Positions 8,304 to 16,280 are shown, counted from the first letter of the stretch. The stretch: DNA of 41,859 bases from Actinoplanes regularis (GCF_900188005.1 NZ_FZNR01000038.1:1-41859); one strand, 5' to 3'. The notes: a model not told the origin generated them from the letters alone. Numbers and translations: made by a program.

Positions 8304-9212
8304 TCAGCTCAGCCCGCCGGGCTCCGCTCCCTTGGCGATCGGCGCCCGGACCAGGTTGCCCCACTCCGTCCAAGAGCCGTCGTAGTTGCGAACCTGCGGG
8401 TACCCCAGCAGGTGGTGCAGGACGAACCAGGTGTGGCTGGACCGCTCGCCGATCCGGCAGTACGCGATGATGTCGTCCGCCGACTCCAGGCCGAGCTCGT
8501 CCCGGTAGATCTTGACCAGCTCGTCGTGCGCCTTGAAGGAGCCGTCGTCGTTCGCCGCGGACTTCCACGGCTTGCTGACCGCGCCCGGGATGTGCCCGCC
8601 ACGCAGCGCGCCCTCCTGCGGGTACGCCGCCATGTGGGTCAGTTCGCCGGTGTACTCCTGCGGGGAGCGCACGTCGACCAGCGGCCGTCCGCTGGCGATG
8701 TGGCCCATCACCTGGTCACGGAACGCCCGGATCTCCGCGTCGTTGCGGACCGGCACCGCGTACTCCGCCCTGGGCCGGGTGGTCTTCTCCCGGGTCACCG
8801 GGCGACCCTCGGTCACCCACTTCTGCCGGCCGCCGTCGAGCAACCGCACGTCGCGATGCCCGAAAAGGCTGAAGACCCAGAGTGCGTACGCCGCCCACCA
8901 GTTGAAGTTGTCGCCGTAGAACACGATCGTGTCGTCCCGGCCGATGCCCTTGGCCTCGCACATCGCGGCGAACGCGGCGGGGTCCAGGTAATCACGGGTG
9001 ACCTGATCGTTCAGCTCGAGGTGCCAGTCGACCTTGACCGCACCCGGGATGTGGCCGGTGTCGTAGAGCAGCACGTCCTCGTCCGACTCGACCACCACCA
9101 GGCCGGCGGTGTCCAGATTCGCGGCGAGCCACTCGGTGGTGACGAGTTTGTCGGGATGTGCGTAGGCCTGGAACGCCTGCGCCGGATCGTTCGGAACGGA
9201 CATGCCTGTCAC
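8304..9212 (-). CDS. sseA: Thiosulfate/3-mercaptopyruvate sulfurtransferase (tandem rhodanese)
   Basis: The protein has two rhodanese domains. The inactive N-terminal one spans about residues 20-140. The C-terminal one has the active-site loop CRIGERS, with the catalytic Cys at about residue 252, in the setting DIIAYCRIGERSSHTW. It transfers sulfane sulfur from thiosulfate or mercaptopyruvate to thiophilic acceptors. I chose the GTG at 9212 because GAAGGG lies 5 nt upstream; an ATG at 9203, three codons later, is the alternative. The open frame continues far upstream but there it only shadows the GDSL gene. The gene begins 11 bp after the GDSL stop, so the two form an operon. In many actinobacteria sseA directly precedes sufE; here sufE lies 1.7 kb away on the other strand. 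Confidence 0.9.
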   Translation of the reverse strand: MTGMSVPNDPAQAFQAYAHPDKLVTTEWLAANLDTAGLVVVESDEDVLLYDTGHIPGAVKVDWHLELNDQVTRDYLDPAAFAAMCEAKGIGRDDTIVFYGDNFNWWAAYALWVFSLFGHRDVRLLDGGRQKWVTEGRPVTREKTTRPRAEYAVPVRNDAEIRAFRDQVMGHIASGRPLVDVRSPQEYTGELTHMAAYPQEGALRGGHIPGAVSKPWKSAANDDGSFKAHDELVKIYRDELGLESADDIIAYCRIGERSSHTWFVLHHLLGYPQVRNYDGSWTEWGNLVRAPIAKGAEPGGLS

Positions 9213-9223
9213 GTTAACCCTTC

Positions 9224-9994
9224 TCAGTCGCTGATCGGTCCCAGCACCGGTCGCTTTGCCGTGACGAGATCGCCCAGCGAACGTCCGCGCAGGTGCCGCC
9301 CGACCCAGGGCGCCAGGTGCTCCCGGGCCCAGCGCAAATCCGCGCTGCGCGCCAGCAGCCACGGTGTCGGCTGCGGCGCCGGCGGGACCAGCATCCAGTC
9401 CTCCTCGGCCCCGACGCCGAGCGCATTCAGCACGTGCCCGGCGACCCGCCGATGCCCGGTCTCGGAGAGGTGCAGCCGGTCGTCGCTCCACATGTCGCGG
9501 TGCAGATAGGCATGGTCGGCGAAGAGGTCGACCAGATACGCCCCATGCCGCTCCGCGATCTCCCGCATCCCGTCGTTGAGGGTGGCCGCGCGGCCGCCGA
9601 TCATCCGCTGCCCGCCCGGAAGGTGCACGGCGACGTCGGCGAATCGGAACAGGATCACGTCCGCCCCGGTCGCACGGATCCGGGCGATGACCGGGGCGAT
9701 CTTCTCCACCAGGGACCACGGATCGACCCGTGGCCGCAGGATGTCGTTGCCGCCGGCCGAGAAGCTGACCAGGTCGGGTTTCATCGTCAGGGCTGCTTCG
9801 AGTTGCTCCTCGATCACCTGGTCCAGGAGCCGGCCACGAATCGCCAAATTGGCGTAGCCGAAGTCCGGGCCGGAATCGACCGCGAGGCGGGTGGCGACCA
9901 GATCGGCCCAGCCTCGGTACGTGCCGTCCGGGTATTCGTCGCACATGCCCTCGGTGAAGCTGTCACCCATCGCCACATAGCTGCGCCAGACCAT
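9224..9994 (-). CDS. SGNH/GDSL-family hydrolase
   Basis: The 256-residue protein shows all SGNH blocks: block I GDSFTEG (residues 10-16, nucleophile Ser), a block II glycine in the ANLAIRG stretch, block III GGND (81-84), and block V D-x-x-H in SDDRLHLSE near residue 175. Such enzymes are esterases or lipases acting on small acyl esters or acetylated sugars; the substrate here is unknown. There is no signal peptide, so it is probably cytosolic. The ATG at 9994 is preceded by AGGGGGG. It is the first gene of the unit with sseA and diverges from the CBS-domain gene. Confidence 0.88.
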   Translation of the reverse strand: MVWRSYVAMGDSFTEGMCDEYPDGTYRGWADLVATRLAVDSGPDFGYANLAIRGRLLDQVIEEQLEAALTMKPDLVSFSAGGNDILRPRVDPWSLVEKIAPVIARIRATGADVILFRFADVAVHLPGGQRMIGGRAATLNDGMREIAERHGAYLVDLFADHAYLHRDMWSDDRLHLSETGHRRVAGHVLNALGVGAEEDWMLVPPAPQPTPWLLARSADLRWAREHLAPWVGRHLRGRSLGDLVTAKRPVLGPISD

Positions 9995-10250
9995 CGCGCC
10001 CCCCCTAACGCCTGCTCAGCTCGGCCAGTTTTCCACCGAACAGCCAGCGATCGGTACGTGACGATGGCGACACCTAGATAAGCACGTGATTTAGTCGTAG
10101 GGCGCACCGGCTTCGGCCACCGCGCGGCCGGCGGCTCTACACCCGATCGCGCGACCGTCGTACGGGCGGGGGTGCACCCTTTGTGGACACCGGCGGGGTA
10201 ATCGCGGGAAGACTGGGTAGGCGACGTGTCGACGGCGGGAGGGCTCGAGT

Positions 10251-10640
10251 ATGGCCAGGTTGGTTGCTGAGGCGATGACCCGACGGGTGGTCTACCTGCC
10301 GGCGGACACTCCTCTCGACGAGGCCGCACAGGCGATGCGGGACCAGGGCATCGGCGATGTGGTGGTGACGCGCGGCCCGACCATGTCCGGGATCGTCACC
10401 GCCCGGGACATCGTGGTCCGGGCCGTCGCCGAGGGTCTGTCCCCGGCGGCGACCACGCTCGGCGCGATCACCACCCGCGAGATCATCCTCATCGAGCAGG
10501 GCGCCACAGTGGAGGAGGCGGTACAGGCCATGCGGTCGCGGGCCGTTCGCCGCCTTCTGGTCTGCGACGCCGACCGGAAGATCGTCGGCCTGATCGGTCT
10601 GAGTGATGTGGTTCTGCGCTCGAATGCGGCCGCCGCCTGA
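10251..10640 (+). CDS. Tandem CBS-domain protein
   Basis: A 129-residue protein made only of two CBS motifs (about 8-60 and 70-125), with the typical elements MTRRVVYLPADTPLDEAAQAM, IVTARDIVVRAVAEG and VRRLLVCDADRKIVGLIGLSDV. Such stand-alone pairs bind adenine nucleotides and act as energy or stress sensors; mycobacterial hypoxic response protein 1 has the same layout. The start ATG has GGAGGG 8 nt upstream. It diverges from the GDSL gene across about 250 bp that hold one weak DnaA-like 9-mer (10182-10190). The partner regulated by this protein is unknown. Confidence 0.85.
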   Translation: MARLVAEAMTRRVVYLPADTPLDEAAQAMRDQGIGDVVVTRGPTMSGIVTARDIVVRAVAEGLSPAATTLGAITTREIILIEQGATVEEAVQAMRSRAVRRLLVCDADRKIVGLIGLSDVVLRSNAAAA

Positions 10641-10710
10641 CCTGCTCGGGCCCGCCACCGGGGTTGCCGCCGACACCGCCTGCTCACCCCGTCCGTCCGC
10701 ATTGCCCCGC

Positions 10711-10795
10711 TGCCGCCCACACCGCCCGCTGTCACCACCCGGATGCCGCCCACACCGCCCGCTGACACCACCCGGATGCCGCCCACCCCACCCGG
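10711..10795. repeat. 33-bp tandem repeat, about 2.6 copies
   Basis: Between the CBS gene and sufE a 33-bp unit beginning TGCCGCCCACACCGCCCGCT is present at 10711-10743 and 10744-10776 with one mismatch, and again partially from 10777. The strand is C-rich and has almost no purines. The unit length is a multiple of three but no convincing frame is present. Confidence 0.7.
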
Positions 10796-10927
10796 GCGCC
10801 GCGGGCATCACCCATCCGCACCACCTGGCCGGCCCCTGCCGCGCGGCCACCGCCTGGTCAAATTTGGGATGTAGCACTCCTCTCGAGTGCGGTTGGCCGC
10901 TCGCTCTCTGCGCGTAGTTTGGTCGTC

Positions 10928-11356
10928 GTGAGTGACATGCCGCCGAAGCTGGCCGAGATCGTCGAGGACTTCGCCTCCGCACCCCGCGAGGTGGTCCTGG
11001 AGATGCTGCTGGAGTTCTCCGATGCGGTGCCACCGCTGCCCGCCGAGCTTGCCGCACACGACGGCATGGAGCAGGTTCCCGAGTGCCAGACGGCGTTCTT
11101 CCTCAAAGCCGAGGTGCAACCGGACACCACCGTGGTCACATGGTTCGACTGCCCGCCGGAGGCACCGACCACCCGGGCGTTCGCCGGCATCCTCGCCGAA
11201 GGACTGGCCGAGGCGTCGGCGGCCGAGATCCTCGCCATTCCCGATGATCTCTACGCTCGCATGGGCCTCGCCCAAGCGATCAGCCCGCTCCGGATCCGCG
11301 GCGGCACGGCGATTCTGGGTCGCCTCAAGCGTCAGATCGCCGAACAGCTGAACTGA
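10928..11356 (+). CDS. sufE: SufE-family Fe-S cluster assembly protein
   Basis: A 142-residue protein of the SufE/NifU-like fold. SufE accepts sulfur from a cysteine desulfurase and passes it to the SufBCD scaffold. The acceptor Cys is in VPECQTAFFLKAEV (C53), equivalent to the GCQS-x-V/A-W loop of the family. Family-typical segments LLEFSDAVPPLP and RGGTAILGRLKRQ are present. I chose the GTG at 10928; ATG 10937 and TTG 10919 are alternatives, and no clear Shine-Dalgarno sequence precedes any of them, so leaderless initiation is possible. A small hairpin (GCACTC/GAGTGC, 10874-10890) lies upstream. A DsbA-like thiol oxidoreductase gene follows after 41 bp. Confidence 0.88.
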   Translation: MSDMPPKLAEIVEDFASAPREVVLEMLLEFSDAVPPLPAELAAHDGMEQVPECQTAFFLKAEVQPDTTVVTWFDCPPEAPTTRAFAGILAEGLAEASAAEILAIPDDLYARMGLAQAISPLRIRGGTAILGRLKRQIAEQLN

Positions 11357-11397
11357 GTTCCAACCTCACCCCTTGACTTCACCCTGAACGGAGAAGC

Positions 11398-12039
11398 ATG
11401 GACATCCAGGTCTGGTCCGATGTCATCTGCCCATGGTGCTACATCGGCAAGCAGCGTCTCGAGAACGCGCTTGCCGAGTTCGACACGGAGGCGACGGTCA
11501 CCTATCGGGCCTACCAGCTGGACCCGTTGCCGTTGCCGCAGCCGGTTCCGATCAGGCAGGTGATGGCCGCGAAGGCCGGTGGCGCGGAGCGGGCCGAACA
11601 GATGTTCAAACACGTCGCCGAGATCGGCGCGGGTGAGGGCCTGGTCCTCGACTTCGACCGGGCGATCGCCGCCAACACGTTCGCCGCGCATCGACTGATC
11701 GCCTGGGCCGCCGGCCAGGATCGGCAGGCCGACATGCTGAACGCCCTGCAGCGGGCCCACTTCGCCGACGGCATCAACGTCGGCTCGCTCCCCGCGCTCG
11801 CCGGAGTGGCCGGCTCGATCGGACTGGACGCGGCGACCGCCCTCGCCTACCTAGAATCCGACGCCGGCACCAACGCGGTCACCACCGATCTGATCGAGGC
11901 CCGGGAGCTGGACATCACGAGCGTCCCGACCTTCGTAGTCAACGGGAAGTACAAGGTCCAGGGCGCCCAGGAATCCGCCGCCCTGCTGGATGCCTTCGCC
12001 GAGATCACGCGCCGCGAAGGCGTCAACGCCGGTCGATAG
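11398..12039 (+). CDS. DsbA-family (FrnE-like) thiol oxidoreductase
   Basis: A 213-residue thioredoxin-fold protein with the active-site CPWC motif at residues 11-14, an inserted helical domain, and the cis-Pro loop TSVPTFVVNGKYKVQGAQ near residue 178. This is the cytoplasmic FrnE/DsbA-like branch: there is no signal peptide, and the opening MDIQVWSDVICPWCYIGKQR is typical. Members act in thiol-disulfide exchange or oxidative-stress protection; one relative works in polyketide biosynthesis. GGAG lies just upstream of the ATG. It follows sufE closely and may be co-transcribed. A parS site begins 2 bp after its stop codon. Confidence 0.9.
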   Translation: MDIQVWSDVICPWCYIGKQRLENALAEFDTEATVTYRAYQLDPLPLPQPVPIRQVMAAKAGGAERAEQMFKHVAEIGAGEGLVLDFDRAIAANTFAAHRLIAWAAGQDRQADMLNALQRAHFADGINVGSLPALAGVAGSIGLDAATALAYLESDAGTNAVTTDLIEARELDITSVPTFVVNGKYKVQGAQESAALLDAFAEITRREGVNAGR

Positions 12040-12040
12040 C

Positions 12041-12054
12041 GTTTCACGTGAAAC
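12041..12054. promoter_or_regulatory. parS: parS centromere site 1
   Basis: A perfect GTTTCACGTGAAAC palindrome, the core ParB-binding parS sequence, lies 2 bp after the DsbA-like gene. It is about 16 kb from oriC on the dnaN-gyrA side and is the only site in the window on that arm. Confidence 0.9.
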
Positions 12055-12203
12055 GATATCGGCGACCATCACTCAAATGATCGGGCCATTCAAAGGTCTG
12101 AGGGCCCGCCCGCCGATGTCGCCGCCACATGTCGCGTCATTCACGCTTCTGACAGTGGGGTCCCCTACTCAGGTTTCAGCTGATCCTGCCGAACGTCTGG
12201 GTT

Positions 12204-12632
12204 GTGGGGGATGGCAGCGCTCAGGAACGCCGCAAGGCTCGCGTCGGGACCCTCAGCGGTCTCGCATTGATGACCGGTGCAACGGCGATGGCCGCGGTGG
12301 GCCATCACTCCGTCTTCGCGACCAGCCTCCTGGCACTCCTGGCGCTCGGCATGGCGCACTCCTTGACCGTGGAGATCCAGCGCCAGGCCCATCGCCGCAG
12401 CGGGCGCTGGGAGCGGCACGACGTGGTCAACACCGTGCTGCTCGCCAGCTGGGCGGTCGGCTCGCTCACGATCGCCGCACTGCCCTATACGTCCCGCCCG
12501 ATCCGGGTCCTAGGCCTGATTCTGGCCCTGAGTTACGCCTTCGCCTGCGCCTACTTCGTCGCCGAGCGCCGGCGGGCCGTCGCGGCGCCGCTCTCGACCG
12601 CTCCGTCGGTGTCCGAATCATCGCCGGTCTGA
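12204..12632 (+). CDS. Small four-helix membrane protein of unknown function
   Basis: A 142-residue protein with a short basic N-terminus and four hydrophobic segments (about residues 16-34, 37-54, 77-97 and 103-121), followed by a cytosolic-looking Ser/Pro tail. I recognise no domain. The GTG at 12204 is the only usual start in reach, and it lacks a strong ribosome site. Its last ~80 bp overlap the 3' end of the convergent NUDIX gene, so the tail after the fourth helix is the less certain part. Confidence 0.6.
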   Translation: MGDGSAQERRKARVGTLSGLALMTGATAMAAVGHHSVFATSLLALLALGMAHSLTVEIQRQAHRRSGRWERHDVVNTVLLASWAVGSLTIAALPYTSRPIRVLGLILALSYAFACAYFVAERRRAVAAPLSTAPSVSESSPV

Positions 12633-13045
12633 CGACCAGCCTGCGAGGCCATCGTCGGCAGCACCACCATCAGCGGCGGCACCGGTACACCGTTCGTCTC
12701 GATCGGCAACTCCGGCACCGGCAACCAGTCCAACCCGAGCGGTTCGGGACCGATCCCGTCATCGTGCCCGGCCCGCGGCTCGCCGTCGGCCACCGACACC
12801 GCGAAGACCGAGGTCATGCCGGATGGGTACGGCATCTCCAGCACATACCTCAGGTCGCTGACGACCAGGCCGGTCTCTTCGAAGACCTCACGCCGCACGG
12901 CGTCCTCGGCGGTCTCGCCTGGCTCCAGCCCGCCACCCGGCAGGGTCCACCATTCGCCGCCACCGGATCGCCGGCTGCGCTCGTGCACCATCAGCACACG
13001 GCCGTCCCGCACGATCACGGCGGCGGCCCGTCTTCGTTCGCTCAC
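12551..13045 (-). CDS. NUDIX hydrolase
   Basis: A 164-residue protein with a full Nudix box at residues 38-60 (GG-x5-E-x7-REVFEETG), which binds the divalent metal and hydrolyses nucleoside diphosphates linked to another group. The N-terminus AAAVIVRDGRVLMVHERS and the LPGG turn are typical of MutT-like enzymes. Substrate cannot be read from the sequence. The C-terminal ~35 residues are polar and low in complexity, and they overlap the convergent membrane-protein gene by 82 bp. Confidence 0.88.
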   Translation of the reverse strand: MSERRRAAAVIVRDGRVLMVHERSRRSGGGEWWTLPGGGLEPGETAEDAVRREVFEETGLVVSDLRYVLEMPYPSGMTSVFAVSVADGEPRAGHDDGIGPEPLGLDWLPVPELPIETNGVPVPPLMVVLPTMASQAGRQTGDDSDTDGAVESGAATARRRSATK

Positions 13046-13136
13046 GAGTCGCAGGCTAACCGTCGAACAGGCCTTCCGCAGGATTCCTTCATTCCTCTGT
13101 GGATACTTGGCAGCCCCAGATCGGGCATATGCGTTG

Positions 13137-13525
13137 CTACACCGTCGGAACGGTGACCAGCAGATACATCCTTGCCTCCAGCAGTTCCCCGGTTAGATGG
13201 AGCCGGGTTCGCGCGTCGATGCACGTGATCGCCGTCTCGATGGGATACGTCACGTCCGTCTCGAGCCGCCCCTCCCGGTGGACGCGCAGCGACCCCTGCC
13301 GCATGGCGTCGCACCGATACTCGGTCCCCGCCGACAACGGCTCCACGATTGTGCTGTCCAACCCGACGCCGTCCTCCAGGAGCAGCGGCCGACCGCCCCC
13401 GGATTGGCGACTCCGGCGAAGACGGCCCGCGCCCCGGCCCCACCAGTTGAGACCAGAAGACGGTCTCGTGACCCGTCCCACCGATCGTCGGAACCACCCC
13501 GGTTCGACCGCACCCCACACACCAT
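13137..13525 (-). pseudogene. Probable degraded hypothetical gene
   Basis: The C-terminal part (from about 13380 down to the TAG at 13137) reads as normal protein: GRPLLLEDGVGLDS..., ending in RMYLLVTVPTV. Upstream, the same frame turns into Arg/Gly-rich nonsense. A neighbouring frame that starts at an ATG at 13525 then reads more naturally (DRLLVSTGGAGARAVFAGV). Joining the two frames near 13390-13400 would require a one-base deletion in the present sequence, next to a GGGGG run. So this is either a frameshifted gene or a short real one with an odd N-terminus (13137-13520). I do not recognise the family. It sits at the edge of an accessory patch. Confidence 0.35.
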
Positions 13526-13557
13526 GGTCAGATGGAATCGTGCCCCAAACGGCTCAC

Positions 13558-13671
13558 TCAGAGATGCGCCTCGTCATCGTTCACAGGTTCGAAAGCCATC
13601 CGCGATCCGCCGCACCCGGTCATTGCCGCAAGCACCGTCGCCGCCGTCAGAAGAGCCAGCCGCGTCACCAC
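13558..13671 (-). CDS. Possible tiny lipoprotein ORF or lipoprotein gene fragment
   Basis: From tandem GTG codons at 13671/13668 the frame gives about 37 residues: TRLALLTAATVLAAMTGC, then GGSRMAFEPVNDDEAHL and a stop. The start looks like a lipoprotein signal peptide with a near-lipobox (M-T-G-C). No good ribosome site precedes it. It may be the surviving N-terminus of a larger broken lipoprotein gene that included the frames just downstream at 13137-13525. Confidence 0.25.
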   Translation of the reverse strand: MVTRLALLTAATVLAAMTGCGGSRMAFEPVNDDEAHL

Positions 13672-13743
13672 GCCAGGAGATCGAAGCTCGCATCGACAGA
13701 TGCCCCCGGCAAGGAGGCCTCCGTCTTCATAGGATCTCGACAC

Positions 13744-14048
13744 AACCAGCTTGAATCAGTCGAAACGACTGATGCCCTCGCTGGCGACGGGTAAGAGCTT
13801 CATCACGTGGAGCCTAATGAACTTGAACCCGAATGCATGATCATCAATGAAAGAGCTCCTTGTCGCTCCTAAACTGCGGCTCCTTAGATCACCTTCTGTT
13901 GCCTGACATCGCCTTCTTGCTGATCATCCAAACGTTGCTCCGTCGAGGCCAGATTATGATCTTGCTCATTGCAGGAACAAATTTATGCATGGTTAAGTCA
14001 CGAGAAGCGATCTATAGATCTGTATTCTTCTGACCGAACGGGGTTTCG
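13744..14048. other. AT-richer intergenic segment with tRNA-like att copy
   Basis: No gene is visible. The stretch is clearly richer in A+T than its surroundings. It holds the imperfect copy of the tRNA-Ala 3' end (13807-13830) and, just before the secreted-protein gene, the perfect 12-bp palindrome GATCTATAGATC (14009-14020). That palindrome overlaps a possible -10 box TATAGA and could be an operator. Confidence 0.5.
13807..13830. repeat. Putative attachment-site repeat, distal copy
   Basis: The sequence GTGGAGCCTA-ATGA-ACTTGAACCC matches 21 of 24 bases of the tRNA-Ala 3' end at 16486-16509. It is in the same orientation and 2,679 bp away, as expected for the far end of an element integrated into that tRNA. 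Part of the match is the conserved T-arm, so the evidence is good but not decisive. Confidence 0.55.
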
Positions 14049-14420
14049 ATGCACAACATCTTGAAGCAGGCGGGAATCGTGCTGGCTGTCTCCGGTGCCG
14101 TCCTCGCGGGAACGGCCACCGCGGCCCAGGCGACGAGTCGTAGCTGCTCGGTCAACGGATATAACCCTCTGCTGCCCAACACTTGCCAGACCGCTAGCGT
14201 AGGGGCGTACTCGAACCACACCGTGAAAATCAGCGTCGGCGCGTACGCCGGATGCAAGTTCGACTACAAGGTCCGGGACATCGCCAACAACAAGGTGGTG
14301 AACTCCGGACGCGTGGAAACTCTGAGCAAGACCATCTCCGGCGTCTACAGCTTCTACCGGCTCGAACTGTCTCGCGTTGGCCGCGGCTGCGGCGGCGTCG
14401 GTTCGATCGAAGGCGTCTGA
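14049..14420 (+). CDS. Small secreted cysteine-containing protein
   Basis: A 123-residue protein with a clear Sec signal peptide: a positive start, a hydrophobic core IVLAVSGAVLAGTATA, and probable cleavage after AQA near residue 28. The mature part (~95 residues) has four cysteines, enough for two disulfides, and a beta-rich look (HTVKISVGAYAGCKFDYKV). I recognise no family. It is the only intact-looking gene in the degraded tRNA-Ala element. A palindrome with an overlapping TATAGA lies about 30 bp upstream. The ATG at 14049 follows GGGG at a short distance. It may be a small extracellular or wall-associated protein; function is unknown. Confidence 0.65.
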   Translation: MHNILKQAGIVLAVSGAVLAGTATAAQATSRSCSVNGYNPLLPNTCQTASVGAYSNHTVKISVGAYAGCKFDYKVRDIANNKVVNSGRVETLSKTISGVYSFYRLELSRVGRGCGGVGSIEGV

Positions 14421-14876
14421 CAAGACTGCTTGAATACGCGTGCTGGCATGCGGCCCAGGATCTGTTCAGTGGCCTGGGCCGCGTGCCAAGCCGTATCCCG
14501 ACCAAGTGGCTTCCAACGGTCTTAGCCGGCGCACCGGCCGAAGGCCGCCAGCAGGCCGAGCGCGGCCGGCCCGCGCCGCGCTTGCGCGGCGCCTTGATCC
14601 AGAACAGCCCAATTCGGCAGTACAACCCCGAAGACCTCTGCCCTCCGTCAAGTGATGCGCGATAGTCGTCCGCCAAGTGATCTGCGACCGGCGAGCACGA
14701 ATCGCGGCATGTGAGCATGTCGACACAAGCGGCCAAGGTCCACTCTTGCTCCTGCACTGGGATAGATCCCGTCAACTATGCGGTGGAACCAGAAATGGCC
14801 CCACTGAGCGTCGATGGCCACCTCCTTGATAGCCGCTCTGATGGCGAAGAACGTCCATGTTAGCGGCGCCCGGAAA
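14421..14876. other. Region without a recognisable gene
   Basis: About 450 bp inside the element scar. Several frames are open but none reads as a natural protein. A perfect 9-bp stem with a 2-nt loop (14573-14592, GCGCCGCGC-TT-GCGCGGCGC) could terminate the secreted-protein gene. Two copies of CCGYCAAGTGAT lie about 25 bp apart near 14645 and 14670. Confidence 0.4.
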
Positions 14877-15405
14877 TCAGAGGTGTTGTAGTGCGAGATG
14901 CCAGGGGTAGGTACTCAGGCGATCACCTCCGGCTCCGGGAACGTGGGGTTCAAATTCGCCCTGCCCGAAAAGGACCTGGATTCCTTCGGCTCGTAGTTGT
15001 TCGATGCTGCGGAGGAACGGTGCACGGCCGGCAAGCGCGCTGTTGACGAAGGGCAGAACAACGACGGGGATGTCGAGTCCGGGTGCCTCGGCAAGGAGAC
15101 CGAGGGCGTAGGTGTCGGAGATTCCCTGGGCAATCCCGTTGATCGTGTTGTAGGTGGCCGGGGCAACAATGATCGCGTCGGCTCGGAGACTTCGAAAATC
15201 GCCGGGTTTGCGGTACTGGCTGCATCCGGGACGGCCGGTCTGTTCCTCCACCGGCGGGGATGTCGATGAAGTCAAGGGCTGGTGGCGTGGCGATGATCTG
15301 GACGGTCCAGCCATCGTCCTGGGCGAGTTTGACGAGCTGGCCGACTTCGCCAGCAGGGCCAGCGGCGCAGACGACGATGTAGAGGACTTTGCTGTCGGTG
15401 CTCAT
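14877..15405 (-). pseudogene. Flavoprotein-family gene with a single-base frameshift
   Basis: The N-terminal half starts at the ATG at 15405 and reads VLYIVVCAAGPAGEVGQLVK to DFIDIPA. The C-terminal half, in another frame, continues VEEQTGRPGC, then ADAIIVAPATYNTINGIAQG and the end GAGGDRLSTYPWHLALQHL. These are the two parts of one ~175-residue flavoprotein of the phosphopantothenoylcysteine decarboxylase-like superfamily, with the FMN-binding SDTYALGLLAEA segment. One extra C at about 15252 causes the shift; removing it restores the frame exactly. The start overlaps the stop of the upstream regulator gene (ATGA). This regulator-flavoprotein pair is common in actinomycetes. A sequencing error cannot be excluded. 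Confidence 0.75.
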
Positions 15406-16140
15406 CCGGCGATTCCGTGAGCGTCGGCGAACTCACGGGCGTCGCGGCGGACGCTGATCGGTGCGGTGGCGACCAGGTCGCCGACGAGTTGGCGGATCCG
15501 AGGGCGTCCGGTGATCTCTTCCGGCGCGATCTGACCGGCGGCCTGGATCGTACGGAGGGCCTGGTCGCGCTTGCCCCACATCAGGAATGCGCGTGTGACG
15601 TCGAGCAGAAGGACGGCCTTGCGTTCGTTGATGGGGCAGCGCGTCGAGGTCGACGCGACGGGCGTAGTCGATGGCAGTGCCGGCGTCGCCGAACCGTAGG
15701 GCGGCGCTGACGCGGTGACACAGGACGTTGTTGGGGCCGAAGGCGGTCCACATGTGGTTGCCCTCGTGGCCCAAGCGGTCGCCAGCCTGCTCGGCTTCGT
15801 CGAGGAGTTCGGTGCTGGTGTGGCGGTCGCCGTTATGAGCGGCTGCGATCGCACCACGGAGCAGAAGCGAGCCGTAGACCGACAGGTCGTCATCAGTCGG
15901 CTGGCTGAGAGCAGCGTCCATGCGCTGGGCTGCACTGCTGGCGTTGCTAGCTGCGGCGCGGTGATGGCCGCCATCCATCAGGGCGTGGGTGATGATCCGG
16001 GCGCTGAAGCCGATCATCAGTGGGATCTCGGTCTGCTGAGCGGCCTGCACGCTGCGGTCCGCGGCAAGCCAGGCCAGTCCCTTGTCGCCCTGTTTGAGCA
16101 GGGTGGAGGCGGCGAAGCCAGCGGAGTGAAGATCGGGCAA
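15402..16140 (-). pseudogene. Truncated and frameshifted regulator-like gene (C-terminal part)
   Basis: The frame from 16140 reads GLAWLAADRSVQAAQQTEIP, then NHMWTAFGPNNVLCHRVSAA and GDAGTAIDYARRVDLDALP. The sequence then continues in another frame as INERKAVLLLDVTRAFLMWG and runs to REFADAHGIAG with stop at 15402. This is the C-terminal TPR-like half of the helix-turn-helix regulators that usually precede the flavoprotein in actinomycetes. One extra G in the GGGG run at 15633-15636 explains the shift. The N-terminal helix-turn-helix domain is missing: the gene abuts an inverted repeat (16128-16154) and then the integrase remnant. Confidence 0.7.
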
Positions 16141-16154
16141 TCGCGCCGATCTTC
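16128..16154. repeat. 9-bp inverted repeat at element junction
   Basis: GAAGATCGG (16128-16136) and CCGATCTTC (16146-16154) form a perfect inverted repeat around 9 nt. It marks the point where the truncated regulator stops resembling its family and the integrase remnant side begins, so it may be a deletion scar or a folded recombination site. Confidence 0.45.
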
Positions 16155-16280
16155 AGAACCGCCGTCCCCCAGAGTCTCAAAAAGTTCCATCGACGCCCTT
16201 GACGATGTGCAAGCCCGGTCGACCAGGCGGCATCAGGACGTTCCTGACCTGCCTCGTCAGAAGGTCGGCCCGCCGAAGGA

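Noticed and set aside
9213..9944. Extended N-terminus of the rhodanese (546-codon frame)
   Set aside because: The upstream part overlaps the GDSL gene in another frame and reads as Arg-rich noise; a ribosome site marks the GTG at 9212.
13807..13880. A second tRNA gene
   Set aside because: Only the T-arm and acceptor 3' part match tRNA-Ala; no anticodon arm or D-arm can be folded. It is better read as an att copy.
14421..14876. A transposase remnant in the element scar
   Set aside because: I looked for transposase-like stretches in all frames and found none that I could support; only hairpins and short repeats are visible.
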